Shown: positions 1-6,088 of the stretch, one piece after another
How positions within the stretch are numbered: position 1 is the stretch's first letter
Layout: each line of letters opens with the position of its first letter
NCBI GenBank assembly: GCA_903918595.1
Contig: CAIXFB010000239.1
Coordinates: forward strand, 1-6,088
Length of the DNA stretch: 6,088 bases
Reading direction: 5' to 3'
From: an uncultured Actinomycetes bacterium
Lineage (GTDB): Bacteria > Actinomycetota > Actinomycetes > S36-B12
Notes under the pieces: generated by a model
Seen by the model: only the letters and a program-made list of their open reading frames with translations
The model's database searches: none
What the model was told of the DNA's origin: nothing
Translations under genes and position numbers: made by a program

Positions 1-1
1 G

Positions 2-1309
2 GGCTGGTGGCTCGGGCTCGCCGGCATAGCGCTGAGTTGTGTGGTCATCACTGAAGCGTCGATTTTTCCCGGGTGGATCGTTCTGCTCCCCGTGCTCAGC
101 ACTGCTCTTGTTCTTGCAACCGGTGGGCAAAATCCCTGGGGGATTGCTGTCGCAACGAATCGCCCGATGGTGAGTCTGGGAGATGCTTCCTACTCCTGGT
201 ACCTATGGCATTGGCCACTCATTGCGTTCAGCGTGATGATTTTCCCGAGTCTCAGTTGGGCACCCTTGGGAGCGGCTGTTTTTTCATTGGGACTGGCCGC
301 CCTGACATTACGTTTTGTGGAGAACCCGATTCGATTCTCGAACATTCAAGGCATGTCGATCTTGTGGCTCGGGATCGGATCGGTGATAGCAGTTGTTGCG
401 GTCTCGGTCGCGTTGATTGTTGGTGCGAGGGTTGGCTGGTTCAACCCGGGTGTGCAGCAAATGATGAGTCAAGTAAATCCAACGCACAAATGGCTGGACG
501 AGTGCAACTCTGAAGTGCCATTGGGTGAGCGTGGACCAGAGTGCAACTGGAACCCCTCTGGAGATGGAGCACCCATCTATCTGGTGGGTGACTCCATGGC
601 CGGCTCCTTGGGTGAAGGTTTAGTTCTGGCCGGGGAAGAACTTGGCCGTCCAGTCTTTGTTGGCACACGCGGGGCTTGCCCATTTATTGATGCGACCTAT
701 GAAGTCGATAACCGGATCGACGAAGACTGCGCCAACAACGTTCAAGGCTCACTGTCTTGGCTGGAGTCCCAGCCACCTAGTGATGTGGTGATCAGTTCAA
801 CCCTCGGTTACCTCACCATGGGCAGTGTCGGCTTTTCACTCAACCCGGAGGATCCGCGAACCTTCGATCAAGAGAAGAAAACGTCGATCTACCTGGAGGC
901 ATTGGGAAATGCGGTTGAGCGCCTGACCGCTACAGGGCACCGGGTAACCGTGGCGCTGCCTCCGCCGGCATTTCCGCAAACTCTGATGGCCGATGAGGGT
1001 TGGCGCCCCTCACAATGTGCCACCTACGAGGCGCTTGTGAACATCGCGTCCTGTGGTGCGCAGCGAGAAGAAGTGGAAGTGATCGCCGAGACGGAATCCC
1101 TCTTCTCACAGTTTTCGGAAGCGGTTGTGGCAAACGGTGGGTCCGTGTGGGATCCGCGCGAAGAGCTGTGCAGAGACGGTGTGTGCGCCACCAACTTCGG
1201 TGATGAATGGCTCTATCTTGACGCGTCACACATCAGTGTTGCTGCCAGTGAGAAATTAGCTCAACCCTTGGTGGCATTGCTCAGCGCTTCGAGATCAACC
1301 GGTGCATGA
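2..1309 (+). CDS. Acyltransferase-3 family membrane protein with C-terminal SGNH domain (5' partial)
   Basis: The reading frame is open from base 2 to the TGA at 1307-1309, so the real start lies left of the window. A GTG at 41 is internal to a membrane region and is not a credible start. Seen: several hydrophobic segments, the acyltransferase-3 C-terminal signature LGDASYSWYLWHWPL (bases 176-220) and RFVENPIR (311-334). A last membrane segment lies at about 354-430. A soluble domain of about 290 residues follows, carrying the SGNH marks: GDS with Ser at 593-595, and YLDASH with Asp at 1220-1222 and His at 1229-1231. This soluble domain has eight cysteines, which suits an oxidising extracytoplasmic location. 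Family knowledge: OafA-like proteins of this fused type move acetyl or other acyl groups through the membrane domain and place them on surface polysaccharide through the SGNH domain. The acyl group and acceptor here are unknown. About half of a usual 600-700 residue fusion is missing. Its 3' end overlaps the convergent GT61 gene by 49 bases. Confidence 0.94.
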   Translation, partial: GWWLGLAGIALSCVVITEASIFPGWIVLLPVLSTALVLATGGQNPWGIAVATNRPMVSLGDASYSWYLWHWPLIAFSVMIFPSLSWAPLGAAVFSLGLAALTLRFVENPIRFSNIQGMSILWLGIGSVIAVVAVSVALIVGARVGWFNPGVQQMMSQVNPTHKWLDECNSEVPLGERGPECNWNPSGDGAPIYLVGDSMAGSLGEGLVLAGEELGRPVFVGTRGACPFIDATYEVDNRIDEDCANNVQGSLSWLESQPPSDVVISSTLGYLTMGSVGFSLNPEDPRTFDQEKKTSIYLEALGNAVERLTATGHRVTVALPPPAFPQTLMADEGWRPSQCATYEALVNIASCGAQREEVEVIAETESLFSQFSEAVVANGGSVWDPREELCRDGVCATNFGDEWLYLDASHISVAASEKLAQPLVALLSASRSTGA

Positions 1310-2103
1310 ACGCTTTCCTGCAGCACTCGCACGTACCTGTGGCCTAAGCACGATGCAAGCTGTTCAAAGATTGCAAACACTTGATCAGGAAGCGGTGGCG
1401 AAATTTCCACGATCAGTGAACCTTGCGGCATCCAGATCATGTGAGCAAGGCCGGCACCGTGTTGGGCCACGAGAGTTGTAGCACTTTCCATCAGTGCTAT
1501 TTGCTCCCGTGGATCAACGCGTGCGAGGTCAATTACTTCCGCAGCAGGAACAGAATCTGTGAGTTGAGCAAGATTGGGTGTTGATCGCCTTTCACCACCA
1601 GACATGTGCGTTTCTGAATCTGGCCCATGATAAAAGTCTTCACTTGAAACTCGATTAATGATGATCGTTCGTCCGGGGGCTTTGGAGTCACCGCGCGGTG
1701 CACCGATTAATTCTCGAAGCGCATCAGCACCAGCTAACAGTCGGCCCTTGTCAAAATCGGATGGAAAATCCATGCCCTTGAGCACCTCATGTGCCATTCG
1801 ATCCCCCACCACGATGTGCAATGCAGCACCGGGAGGAACGATTTCAAGATCCACGCGCTCGGCAGCGAGCGTGAGCCACGTGTTCATTGGCCCGCAATCA
1901 CGCATCATGATCGGCTTGTTTGGGTGCGCTTTCACCCACAGTGCAACAGGCATGAGATACCCGAAGAGAAAATGGTAGAACTGCTGAACACTGCCGTCCC
2001 AGTTGTTTGCCACGAGCAGTGTGCGTCGCCCGTACGCCTGGCGATTGGTGCGCTTGGACGCCAATCCGCCAAGTGCATCGTTCACTTTGCCCCGAAGACT
2101 CAC
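1261..2103 (-). CDS. GT61-family (DUF563) glycosyltransferase
   Basis: Predicted cytoplasmic glycosyltransferase of about 280 residues, without signal peptide or membrane segment. Seen: an N-terminal WDGSVQQFYHFLFGYLMP block (GT61 proteins usually show a W.N.YHF-like motif here), a central RTIIINR segment, and the C-terminal signature QHGAGLAHMIWMPQGSLIVEI with its His at minus-strand bases 1461-1459. This HGAGL...M...G..(V/I)E block is the hallmark of PF04577. Start choice: on the minus strand GAGGAG lies at 2113-2108, four bases before GTG at 2103. An in-frame TTG at 2115 would add four residues but overlaps that ribosome site, and an in-frame TAG at 2157-2155 limits any further extension. 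The family transfers sugars such as xylose or GlcNAc onto glycans; donor and acceptor here cannot be told from sequence. The setting between a glycan acyltransferase and gmd suggests surface polysaccharide synthesis. It is transcribed divergently from gmd and its stop lies inside the acyltransferase gene. Confidence 0.88.
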   Translation of the reverse strand: MSLRGKVNDALGGLASKRTNRQAYGRRTLLVANNWDGSVQQFYHFLFGYLMPVALWVKAHPNKPIMMRDCGPMNTWLTLAAERVDLEIVPPGAALHIVVGDRMAHEVLKGMDFPSDFDKGRLLAGADALRELIGAPRGDSKAPGRTIIINRVSSEDFYHGPDSETHMSGGERRSTPNLAQLTDSVPAAEVIDLARVDPREQIALMESATTLVAQHGAGLAHMIWMPQGSLIVEISPPLPDQVFAIFEQLASCLGHRYVRVLQESVHAPVDLEALSNATKG

Positions 2104-2107
2104 ACTG

Positions 2108-2113
2108 CTCCTC
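2108..2113 (-). promoter_or_regulatory. Ribosome binding site deciding the GT61 start
   Basis: GAGGAG on the minus strand, four bases before the GTG at 2103-2101. The spacing is a little short but the match is good. The alternative TTG at 2115-2113 shares a base with this site and has no clear site of its own, so GTG is preferred. Confidence 0.5.
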
Positions 2114-2151
2114 AAGCGGGTCGCCCCGGCATTAGGTCTTTGCTCGTAGTG

Positions 2152-2157
2152 AGGCTA
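2152..2157 (-). promoter_or_regulatory. Possible -10 box for the GT61 gene
   Basis: Minus-strand TAGCCT fits the loose actinobacterial TANNNT pattern and lies about 50 bases before the GTG start. No convincing TTGAC-like -35 is found 16-18 bases upstream. This is a weak call based on one short motif in the divergent intergenic region. Confidence 0.2.
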
Positions 2158-2269
2158 CCGAGTACCGGCTTGCAGCGGCTTCACCCCGCCGATCGCAACA
2201 GCACATGAGTAACGATGGTCACCTCTCCTCAATGCCTATGTCACGACCCTGATGACCGCACTCGGCCGG

Positions 2270-2275
2270 TAGGCT
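2270..2275 (+). promoter_or_regulatory. Possible -10 box for gmd
   Basis: TAGGCT matches the actinobacterial housekeeping -10 pattern TANNNT. It would give a transcript start near 2282 and a leader of about 28 bases before gmd. The matching -35 region (about 2246-2252) is poor, so only the -10 can be argued. The rest of the roughly 200-base intergenic region holds no strong hairpin or repeat that I can see. Confidence 0.3.
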
Positions 2276-2298
2276 CCCTCACAACTCATCTCAACGTC

Positions 2299-2304
2299 GG
2301 AGGA
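2299..2304 (+). promoter_or_regulatory. Ribosome binding site of gmd
   Basis: GGAGGA followed by a five-base spacer (AATCA) and the GTG start at 2310. It is the strongest ribosome site in the window and fixes the non-ATG start of gmd. Confidence 0.75.
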
Positions 2305-2309
2305 AATCA

Positions 2310-3314
2310 GTGGCTGAGGCAAAACGCGCCTTCATCACAGGCGTCACGGGCCAGGACGGCTCCTACATGGCCCAGCAACTGCTTGAGAAGGGCTACGAGG
2401 TGCACGGGCTGGTGCGCCGTTCGAGCTCATTCAACCGCGGCAGGATCGATCACCTGCACCACGATGAGCACATCCCCGGGCAGAACCTGCACCTGCACTA
2501 CGGCGATGTGACCGACGCCGCTCGTATGCACCAACTCGTCACGGAACTTCGCCCGCACGAGGTCTATAACTTGGCGGCGCAGTCGCATGTTCGTGTGAGT
2601 TTCGACGAACCGCTCTATACCGCTGAAGCAACCGGCGTGAGCACCTTGAACATCCTCGAGGCGATCCGCAGCGTTGATACCTCGATTCGGTTCTACCAGG
2701 CATCAACCAGTGAAATGTTCGGTGCAAGCCCGCCCCCGCAGAACGAGGACACTCCGTTCTATCCGCGCAGCCCGTACGGTGCCGCCAAGGTTTATAGCTA
2801 CTGGATTACCAAGAACTATCGCGAGGCCTACGACATGTTCGCGGTCAATGGCCAGCTTTTCAATCACGAGTCGCCTCGCCGCGGTGAGACGTTTGTTACC
2901 CGCAAGATCACGCTGGCTGTGGCGAACATTGTCAAGGGCAATCAGACGGAACTGTGGATGGGAAATCTTGATTCCATTCGCGACTGGGGTTACGCGCCTG
3001 AATACACCGATGGCATGTGGCGCATGCTGCAGGCCGATGAGCCCGACGATTTTGTTCTCGCCACAGGCTCTGCCTACACAATCAAGGATTTCCTTGAGCT
3101 TTCCTTTGCCCACGCCGGTTTGGATTGGCACGACTACGTGAAGTTCGATCCGAAGTTCCTACGGCCCACTGAGGTCGACGAGCTGATCGGTGATGCATCT
3201 AAAGCCAAGAACAAGTTGGGTTGGGAAGCGAAGGTGCTGCCACCCGAGCTCGCCAAGATCATGGTGGATGCAGATATTGCTCGTCTTGATGGCGCCAAAG
3301 AAGGCCAGTTTTAA
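2310..3314 (+). CDS. gmd: GDP-mannose 4,6-dehydratase
   Basis: Converts GDP-D-mannose to GDP-4-keto-6-deoxy-D-mannose with bound NADP, in the cytoplasm. It is the entry step to GDP-fucose, GDP-rhamnose, GDP-perosamine and related sugars. The protein has 334 residues, within the family range. Seen: Rossmann glycine motif TGVTGQDG (residues 10-17); LVRRSSSFNRGRIDHL (35-50), where an Arg pair typical of GMD faces the NADP 2'-phosphate; YNLAAQSHV (86-94); catalytic loop ASTSEMFG (131-138) with Thr133 and Glu135; Tyr156 and Lys160 of YxxxK; the substrate block FNHESPRRGETFVTRKI (184-200); and RDWGYAPEY (224-232). All key residues of a working GMD are present. The GTG start is supported by GGAGGA five bases upstream and places the glycine motif at the expected distance. 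The next gene, a divergent paralogue, follows after 36 bases, so the two are probably co-transcribed. Confidence 0.97.
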   Translation: MAEAKRAFITGVTGQDGSYMAQQLLEKGYEVHGLVRRSSSFNRGRIDHLHHDEHIPGQNLHLHYGDVTDAARMHQLVTELRPHEVYNLAAQSHVRVSFDEPLYTAEATGVSTLNILEAIRSVDTSIRFYQASTSEMFGASPPPQNEDTPFYPRSPYGAAKVYSYWITKNYREAYDMFAVNGQLFNHESPRRGETFVTRKITLAVANIVKGNQTELWMGNLDSIRDWGYAPEYTDGMWRMLQADEPDDFVLATGSAYTIKDFLELSFAHAGLDWHDYVKFDPKFLRPTEVDELIGDASKAKNKLGWEAKVLPPELAKIMVDADIARLDGAKEGQF

Positions 3315-3350
3315 GAACGACGTTAACCACGATTGACGACGACAGGGATC

Positions 3351-4337
3351 ATGCGAGCACTCATCACCGGCGTCGCCGGCCAGGACGGAACGATCCTGTC
3401 CACCATGCTCGAACGCGATGGCCATGAGGTCATCGGCATGATCAAGCCGGGCACAGACACCCACACTCTCACTCGCTATGCGCCGGGCATCACGATCATT
3501 GAGTGTGATTTGGCCGACGCAGATGCAATGACTGCTGCAGTGGTTGAAACGGCACCTGATCAGATTTACAACTTCGGTGGCATTAGTTCGATTGTTGAAT
3601 CCATCAACAACCCTGAGATGACCCGTGCGGTCAATGTGGGTTCCGTGGAAGCGATCATCGAAGGCATGCGCGTCCTTACGCAGGCGGGCAAAGCACCCAG
3701 ACTTGTTGCAGCTGCATCAGGCACCATCTTTGAGGGAGTAGATCGCTCCCCGCAAACCGAAGCCATGGAGCCCGCCCCCAAGAGTCCCTACGCGCAATCA
3801 AAAGCCGAAGTGATCGCCATGCTGCGATCGGTGCGCGAGCAAGAAGGCCTCTTCGCAACCTCAGCGATTCTTTATAACCACGAATCACCATTGCGCGGTG
3901 AAGGTTTTGTCACACGGAAAATCTCGATGGCCGTTGCAAAGATCGCGGCGGGCCAGCAGAAGGTGCTCGAACTTGGTGATATCGAGGTGGCCCGTGACTG
4001 GGGCTGGGCCCCGGATTACGTAAACGGTATGCGATTGATGCTGCAAGCAGAATCCCCTGCCGATTATGTGCTTGCCACCGGAATCTCGCACCGACTTTCC
4101 TACTTCATCAGCAAAGCTTTTGGTGCCGTGGGCATCACCGATTGGTCTGATCTCGTGGTGAGCACCGCAGACAACCAGCGCAAAGCCGACACGAATCTCT
4201 TGGTGGGCGATAGCCGCTCTGCCTACATCAACCTCGGCTGGCGCCACACGGTCGATTTCGACTCCATGGCGGCGGCGATGGTGGCCTACGACGTTGAACT
4301 GCTTGTCGATCCTGAGGCTCTCTGGCTCGGTTTCTAA
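3351..4337 (+). CDS. GMD-like short-chain dehydrogenase (NAD-dependent epimerase/dehydratase family), altered active site
   Basis: A 328-residue extended SDR protein, clearly a relative of the gmd product before it. Seen: glycine motif TGVAGQDG (residues 6-13); Tyr147 and Lys151 of SPYAQSK; the GMD-type block YNHESPLRGEGFVTRKI (175-191); and RDWGWAPDY (205-213). Differences: an ungapped alignment back from YxxxK puts ASGTIFEG where GMD has ASTSEMFG, so the Thr and Glu positions become Gly124 and Ile126. The Arg-Arg after beta-2 is replaced by Lys-Pro, and AAQSHV becomes GGISSI. In 4,6-dehydratases the Glu assists elimination across C5-C6. Its loss suggests a different reaction, such as keto reduction or epimerisation of a GDP-sugar (inference). 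Start: ATG at 3351 opens directly on beta-1, with a weak, very close AGGG (3344-3347). A TTG at 3333 would add six residues but has no ribosome site. Automated annotation may well call it GMD. The last base of its TAA is the first base of the aacS ATG. Confidence 0.9.
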   Translation: MRALITGVAGQDGTILSTMLERDGHEVIGMIKPGTDTHTLTRYAPGITIIECDLADADAMTAAVVETAPDQIYNFGGISSIVESINNPEMTRAVNVGSVEAIIEGMRVLTQAGKAPRLVAAASGTIFEGVDRSPQTEAMEPAPKSPYAQSKAEVIAMLRSVREQEGLFATSAILYNHESPLRGEGFVTRKISMAVAKIAAGQQKVLELGDIEVARDWGWAPDYVNGMRLMLQAESPADYVLATGISHRLSYFISKAFGAVGITDWSDLVVSTADNQRKADTNLLVGDSRSAYINLGWRHTVDFDSMAAAMVAYDVELLVDPEALWLGF

Positions 4338-6088
4338 TGGGTGTGCCTGAAATTCTGTGGTCACCGAACGTTGATGTGCTCCACACAACAGAGATCGCCC
4401 AGTTCACCGAATTCGTGAATCAAGCGCACGATCTGGAAATCCCGATCGATGCCTACGCGCAATTGCATGAATGGTCGATCCACAACCTCGCAAGCTTCTG
4501 GCAGAGCGTGGCTGATTTCGCAGAGATCAACTTCACTACGAGTGCCACCACACCACTGATCAACAACGGTGTTGAACACGCCACCTGGTTTCCCGGTGCG
4601 ACACTGAACTATGCAGAGCGCGCACTAGCGATCACAGACTTGACCCCGGAGGATTCTGTTGCCGTTATTGCGATCCGGGAAGGTGCTCCCACAACTGAAT
4701 TCACCCGAGGCGAACTTCGCGCGCAAGTGGCCTGTGCTCAAGAAGGTTTGAGAAGACTTGGCGTGAGCAAGGGTGATCGAGTCGTTGCGCTGATCCCCAA
4801 CTGTGCTGAGGCAGTGGTTGCTTTCCTCGCGACTGCAAGTTTGGGTGCTACCTGGTCTTCATGCTCTCCAGAGTTTGGTGCGGATGCCGTGATCGATCGG
4901 TTCAGCCAACTAGAGCCAACGGTGTTCATCGCAGTGGATGGATACCGTTATGGCGGTAAAGAGTTTGATGTCACGAAGACCGTCACGGCGATCGCACAGA
5001 AAGTGCCAAGTCTTCGCGAAACAGTTCTCATCCCGTACCTGAATGATCAGGCGAACGTTGCGAACACAGTGCCGTGGATGGAACTGCTCGACAACGATGC
5101 CGAGACACCCACCTTCACCCCTGTTCCCTTCGAACATCCGCTCTGGGTGCTGTTCTCATCAGGAACCACCGGAATGCCTAAAGGCATTGTGCAAGGTCAC
5201 GGCGGGATTTTGCTCGAGCATGCAAAGAGCCTTCGCCTGCATAACAACCTGAAGCCAGGCAGCATCTTCTTCTGGTTCACCACAACCGGCTGGATGATGT
5301 GGAATTACCTTGTCTCCGGTCTCACGGTCGGTGCAACGGTTGTCCTCTTCGACGGTAATCCGGTCTATCCGGATATGCGCAGACTGTGGTCCCTCGCGGA
5401 GGAGTATCAAGTTGATCTGATGGGCGTATCAGCGCCGTTCATCCACGCGTGCATGAAGGAAGACATTCATCCGGGAAGTCAGTTCAATCTCAAACGCCTC
5501 TCGACCATTGGATCTACAGGAGCACCGCTTTCACCAGAGGGTTTCAACTGGATTGCGCAAGAAGTCGGACATCACATCCAAATCTCATCAATCTCCGGTG
5601 GCACCGATGTCTGCACTGCATTTCTCACCAGCGCACCGAACTTGCCGATCTGGTTGGGCGAGCTCTCCTGCGCTGCGCTGGGAGTAGACGTGCGTTCAGT
5701 GAATGATCACAGCGAGACCCTGATCAATGAGGTCGGTGAACTCGTGATCACGACTCCTATGCCTTCCATGCCGGTGAGTTTTTGGAATGACGACGATGGC
5801 AGCAAACTCCACGATGCCTACTTTGCTGATATTCCAGGTGTGTGGCGGCACGGTGATTGGTGCGTCGAAACTGAGCGCGGTTCCTTCAAGCTCCTGGGCC
5901 GCAGCGATGCCACGTTGAACCGTGGCGGAGTGCGCATGGGCACTGCAGAGTTCTACCAGGTCTCTGATGCGATGGAAGGTGTGGTTGATTCCCTCGTGGT
6001 CGATGTTGATGAACTCATCTGCTTCTTGGTCCTCGCGGAGAACATGCAACTCGCCGATGTTGAGCCAGCCTTGAGAACCCGCATCCGA
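4337..6088 (+). CDS. aacS: Acetoacetyl-CoA synthetase (acetoacetate-CoA ligase), 3' partial
   Basis: ANL-superfamily adenylate-forming enzyme: acetoacetate + ATP + CoA to acetoacetyl-CoA + AMP + PPi, cytoplasmic. The frame stays open from ATG 4337 to the window end (584 codons); the family is about 650 residues, so some 65 are missing, including the C-terminal catalytic lysine region. Seen: ILWSPN near the N-terminus, as in AACS; WFPGATLNYAER (84-95) of the acetyl-CoA-synthetase-type N-terminal domain; P-loop SSGTTGMPKG (274-283); FFWFTTTGWMMW (311-322), a strong AACS signature; SISGGTDVC (419-427); HGDW (505-508) with the ribose-binding Asp507; and GRSDATLNRGGVRMG (521-535) at the hinge. The ISGGTDVCTAF and NRGGVRMGTAE forms fit AACS rather than plain acetyl-CoA synthetase. 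No good ribosome site precedes the ATG, and its A is the last base of the upstream TAA, so translational coupling is likely. A GTG at 4343 is an alternative start. Usual role: use of acetoacetate, or supply of acetoacetyl-CoA for lipid or polyhydroxybutyrate synthesis. Confidence 0.96.
   Translation, partial: MGVPEILWSPNVDVLHTTEIAQFTEFVNQAHDLEIPIDAYAQLHEWSIHNLASFWQSVADFAEINFTTSATTPLINNGVEHATWFPGATLNYAERALAITDLTPEDSVAVIAIREGAPTTEFTRGELRAQVACAQEGLRRLGVSKGDRVVALIPNCAEAVVAFLATASLGATWSSCSPEFGADAVIDRFSQLEPTVFIAVDGYRYGGKEFDVTKTVTAIAQKVPSLRETVLIPYLNDQANVANTVPWMELLDNDAETPTFTPVPFEHPLWVLFSSGTTGMPKGIVQGHGGILLEHAKSLRLHNNLKPGSIFFWFTTTGWMMWNYLVSGLTVGATVVLFDGNPVYPDMRRLWSLAEEYQVDLMGVSAPFIHACMKEDIHPGSQFNLKRLSTIGSTGAPLSPEGFNWIAQEVGHHIQISSISGGTDVCTAFLTSAPNLPIWLGELSCAALGVDVRSVNDHSETLINEVGELVITTPMPSMPVSFWNDDDGSKLHDAYFADIPGVWRHGDWCVETERGSFKLLGRSDATLNRGGVRMGTAEFYQVSDAMEGVVDSLVVDVDELICFLVLAENMQLADVEPALRTRIR

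Noticed and set aside
2174..2191. Short GCGG...CCGC inverted repeat in the intergenic region as a terminator or operator
   Set aside because: The stem is only four base pairs with no T-run; such pairs are expected by chance in GC-rich DNA.
1658..2208. Two plus-strand frames opposite the GT61 gene
   Set aside because: Both are antisense to a coding region with strong GT61 motifs and have low-complexity, motif-free translations.
2215..2511. 98-codon plus-strand frame starting in the intergenic region
   Set aside because: It overlaps the start of gmd in another frame, has no ribosome site and looks like translated out-of-frame gmd sequence.
3315..3350. Separate promoter for the GMD paralogue in the gap after gmd
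   Set aside because: Thirty-six bases are too few for a convincing promoter plus leader, no -10 or -35 stands out, and the small GTTAAC palindrome is not informative.
3885..4388. 167-codon open frame on the minus strand across the end of the GMD paralogue
   Set aside because: It lies opposite a gene with clear family motifs, shows no recognisable motif of its own and spans the paralogue/aacS junction. It is a shadow frame.
5696..6049. 117-codon minus-strand frame within aacS
   Set aside because: It is opposite the continuous aacS frame that carries conserved ANL motifs at the same bases.
1..6088. CRISPR arrays, tRNA/rRNA genes, insertion sequences or phage/defence genes
   Set aside because: No spaced direct repeats, RNA-gene signatures, transposase motifs or terminal repeats were seen; nearly all the sequence is explained by five protein genes.

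Overview
The window reads as ordinary bacterial chromosome, most likely from an actinobacterium of moderate GC content. The hints are GTG/TTG starts, a good GGAGGA ribosome site, a TAGGCT-type -10 box and the style of the protein sequences. This is a judgement from sequence style, not a phylogenetic placement. Coding density is very high: five protein genes fill the window, two of them cut by its edges. The only non-coding stretch longer than 40 bases is the roughly 200-base divergent intergenic region near 2.1-2.3 kb. I see no RNA genes, insertion sequences, CRISPR arrays or phage genes.

Left part (1-2115): a surface-glycan module. A 5'-truncated membrane acyltransferase (acyltransferase-3 type) carries an extracytoplasmic SGNH esterase/transferase domain and reads rightward. 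A GT61-family glycosyltransferase reads leftward towards it. Their 3' ends overlap by 49 bases.

Middle (2104-4337): a divergent intergenic region with candidate promoters, then gmd (GDP-mannose 4,6-dehydratase). Thirty-six bases later comes a second protein of the same family. The second copy keeps the Rossmann glycine motif, the YxxxK pair and the GMD-type NHESP-RGE-FVTRKI block. It has lost the catalytic-loop glutamate and the Arg-Arg pair after beta-2. It is therefore probably not a second dehydratase but an enzyme acting on the same or a related GDP-sugar (inference).

Right part (4337-6088): the second paralogue's stop codon overlaps the ATG of an acetoacetyl-CoA synthetase gene (aacS), which runs off the right edge with about 584 codons visible.

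How they may work together: gmd makes GDP-4-keto-6-deoxymannose, the paralogue may convert it further, GT61 may transfer sugars, and the membrane acyltransferase may acylate the exported glycan. The tight link of aacS to the sugar-nucleotide genes is unexpected. It may be accidental operon packing, or it may supply acetoacetyl/3-hydroxybutyryl-CoA for sugar acylation (speculative). I did not find a clearly new system. The most unusual signals are the altered-active-site GMD paralogue and its coupling to aacS.
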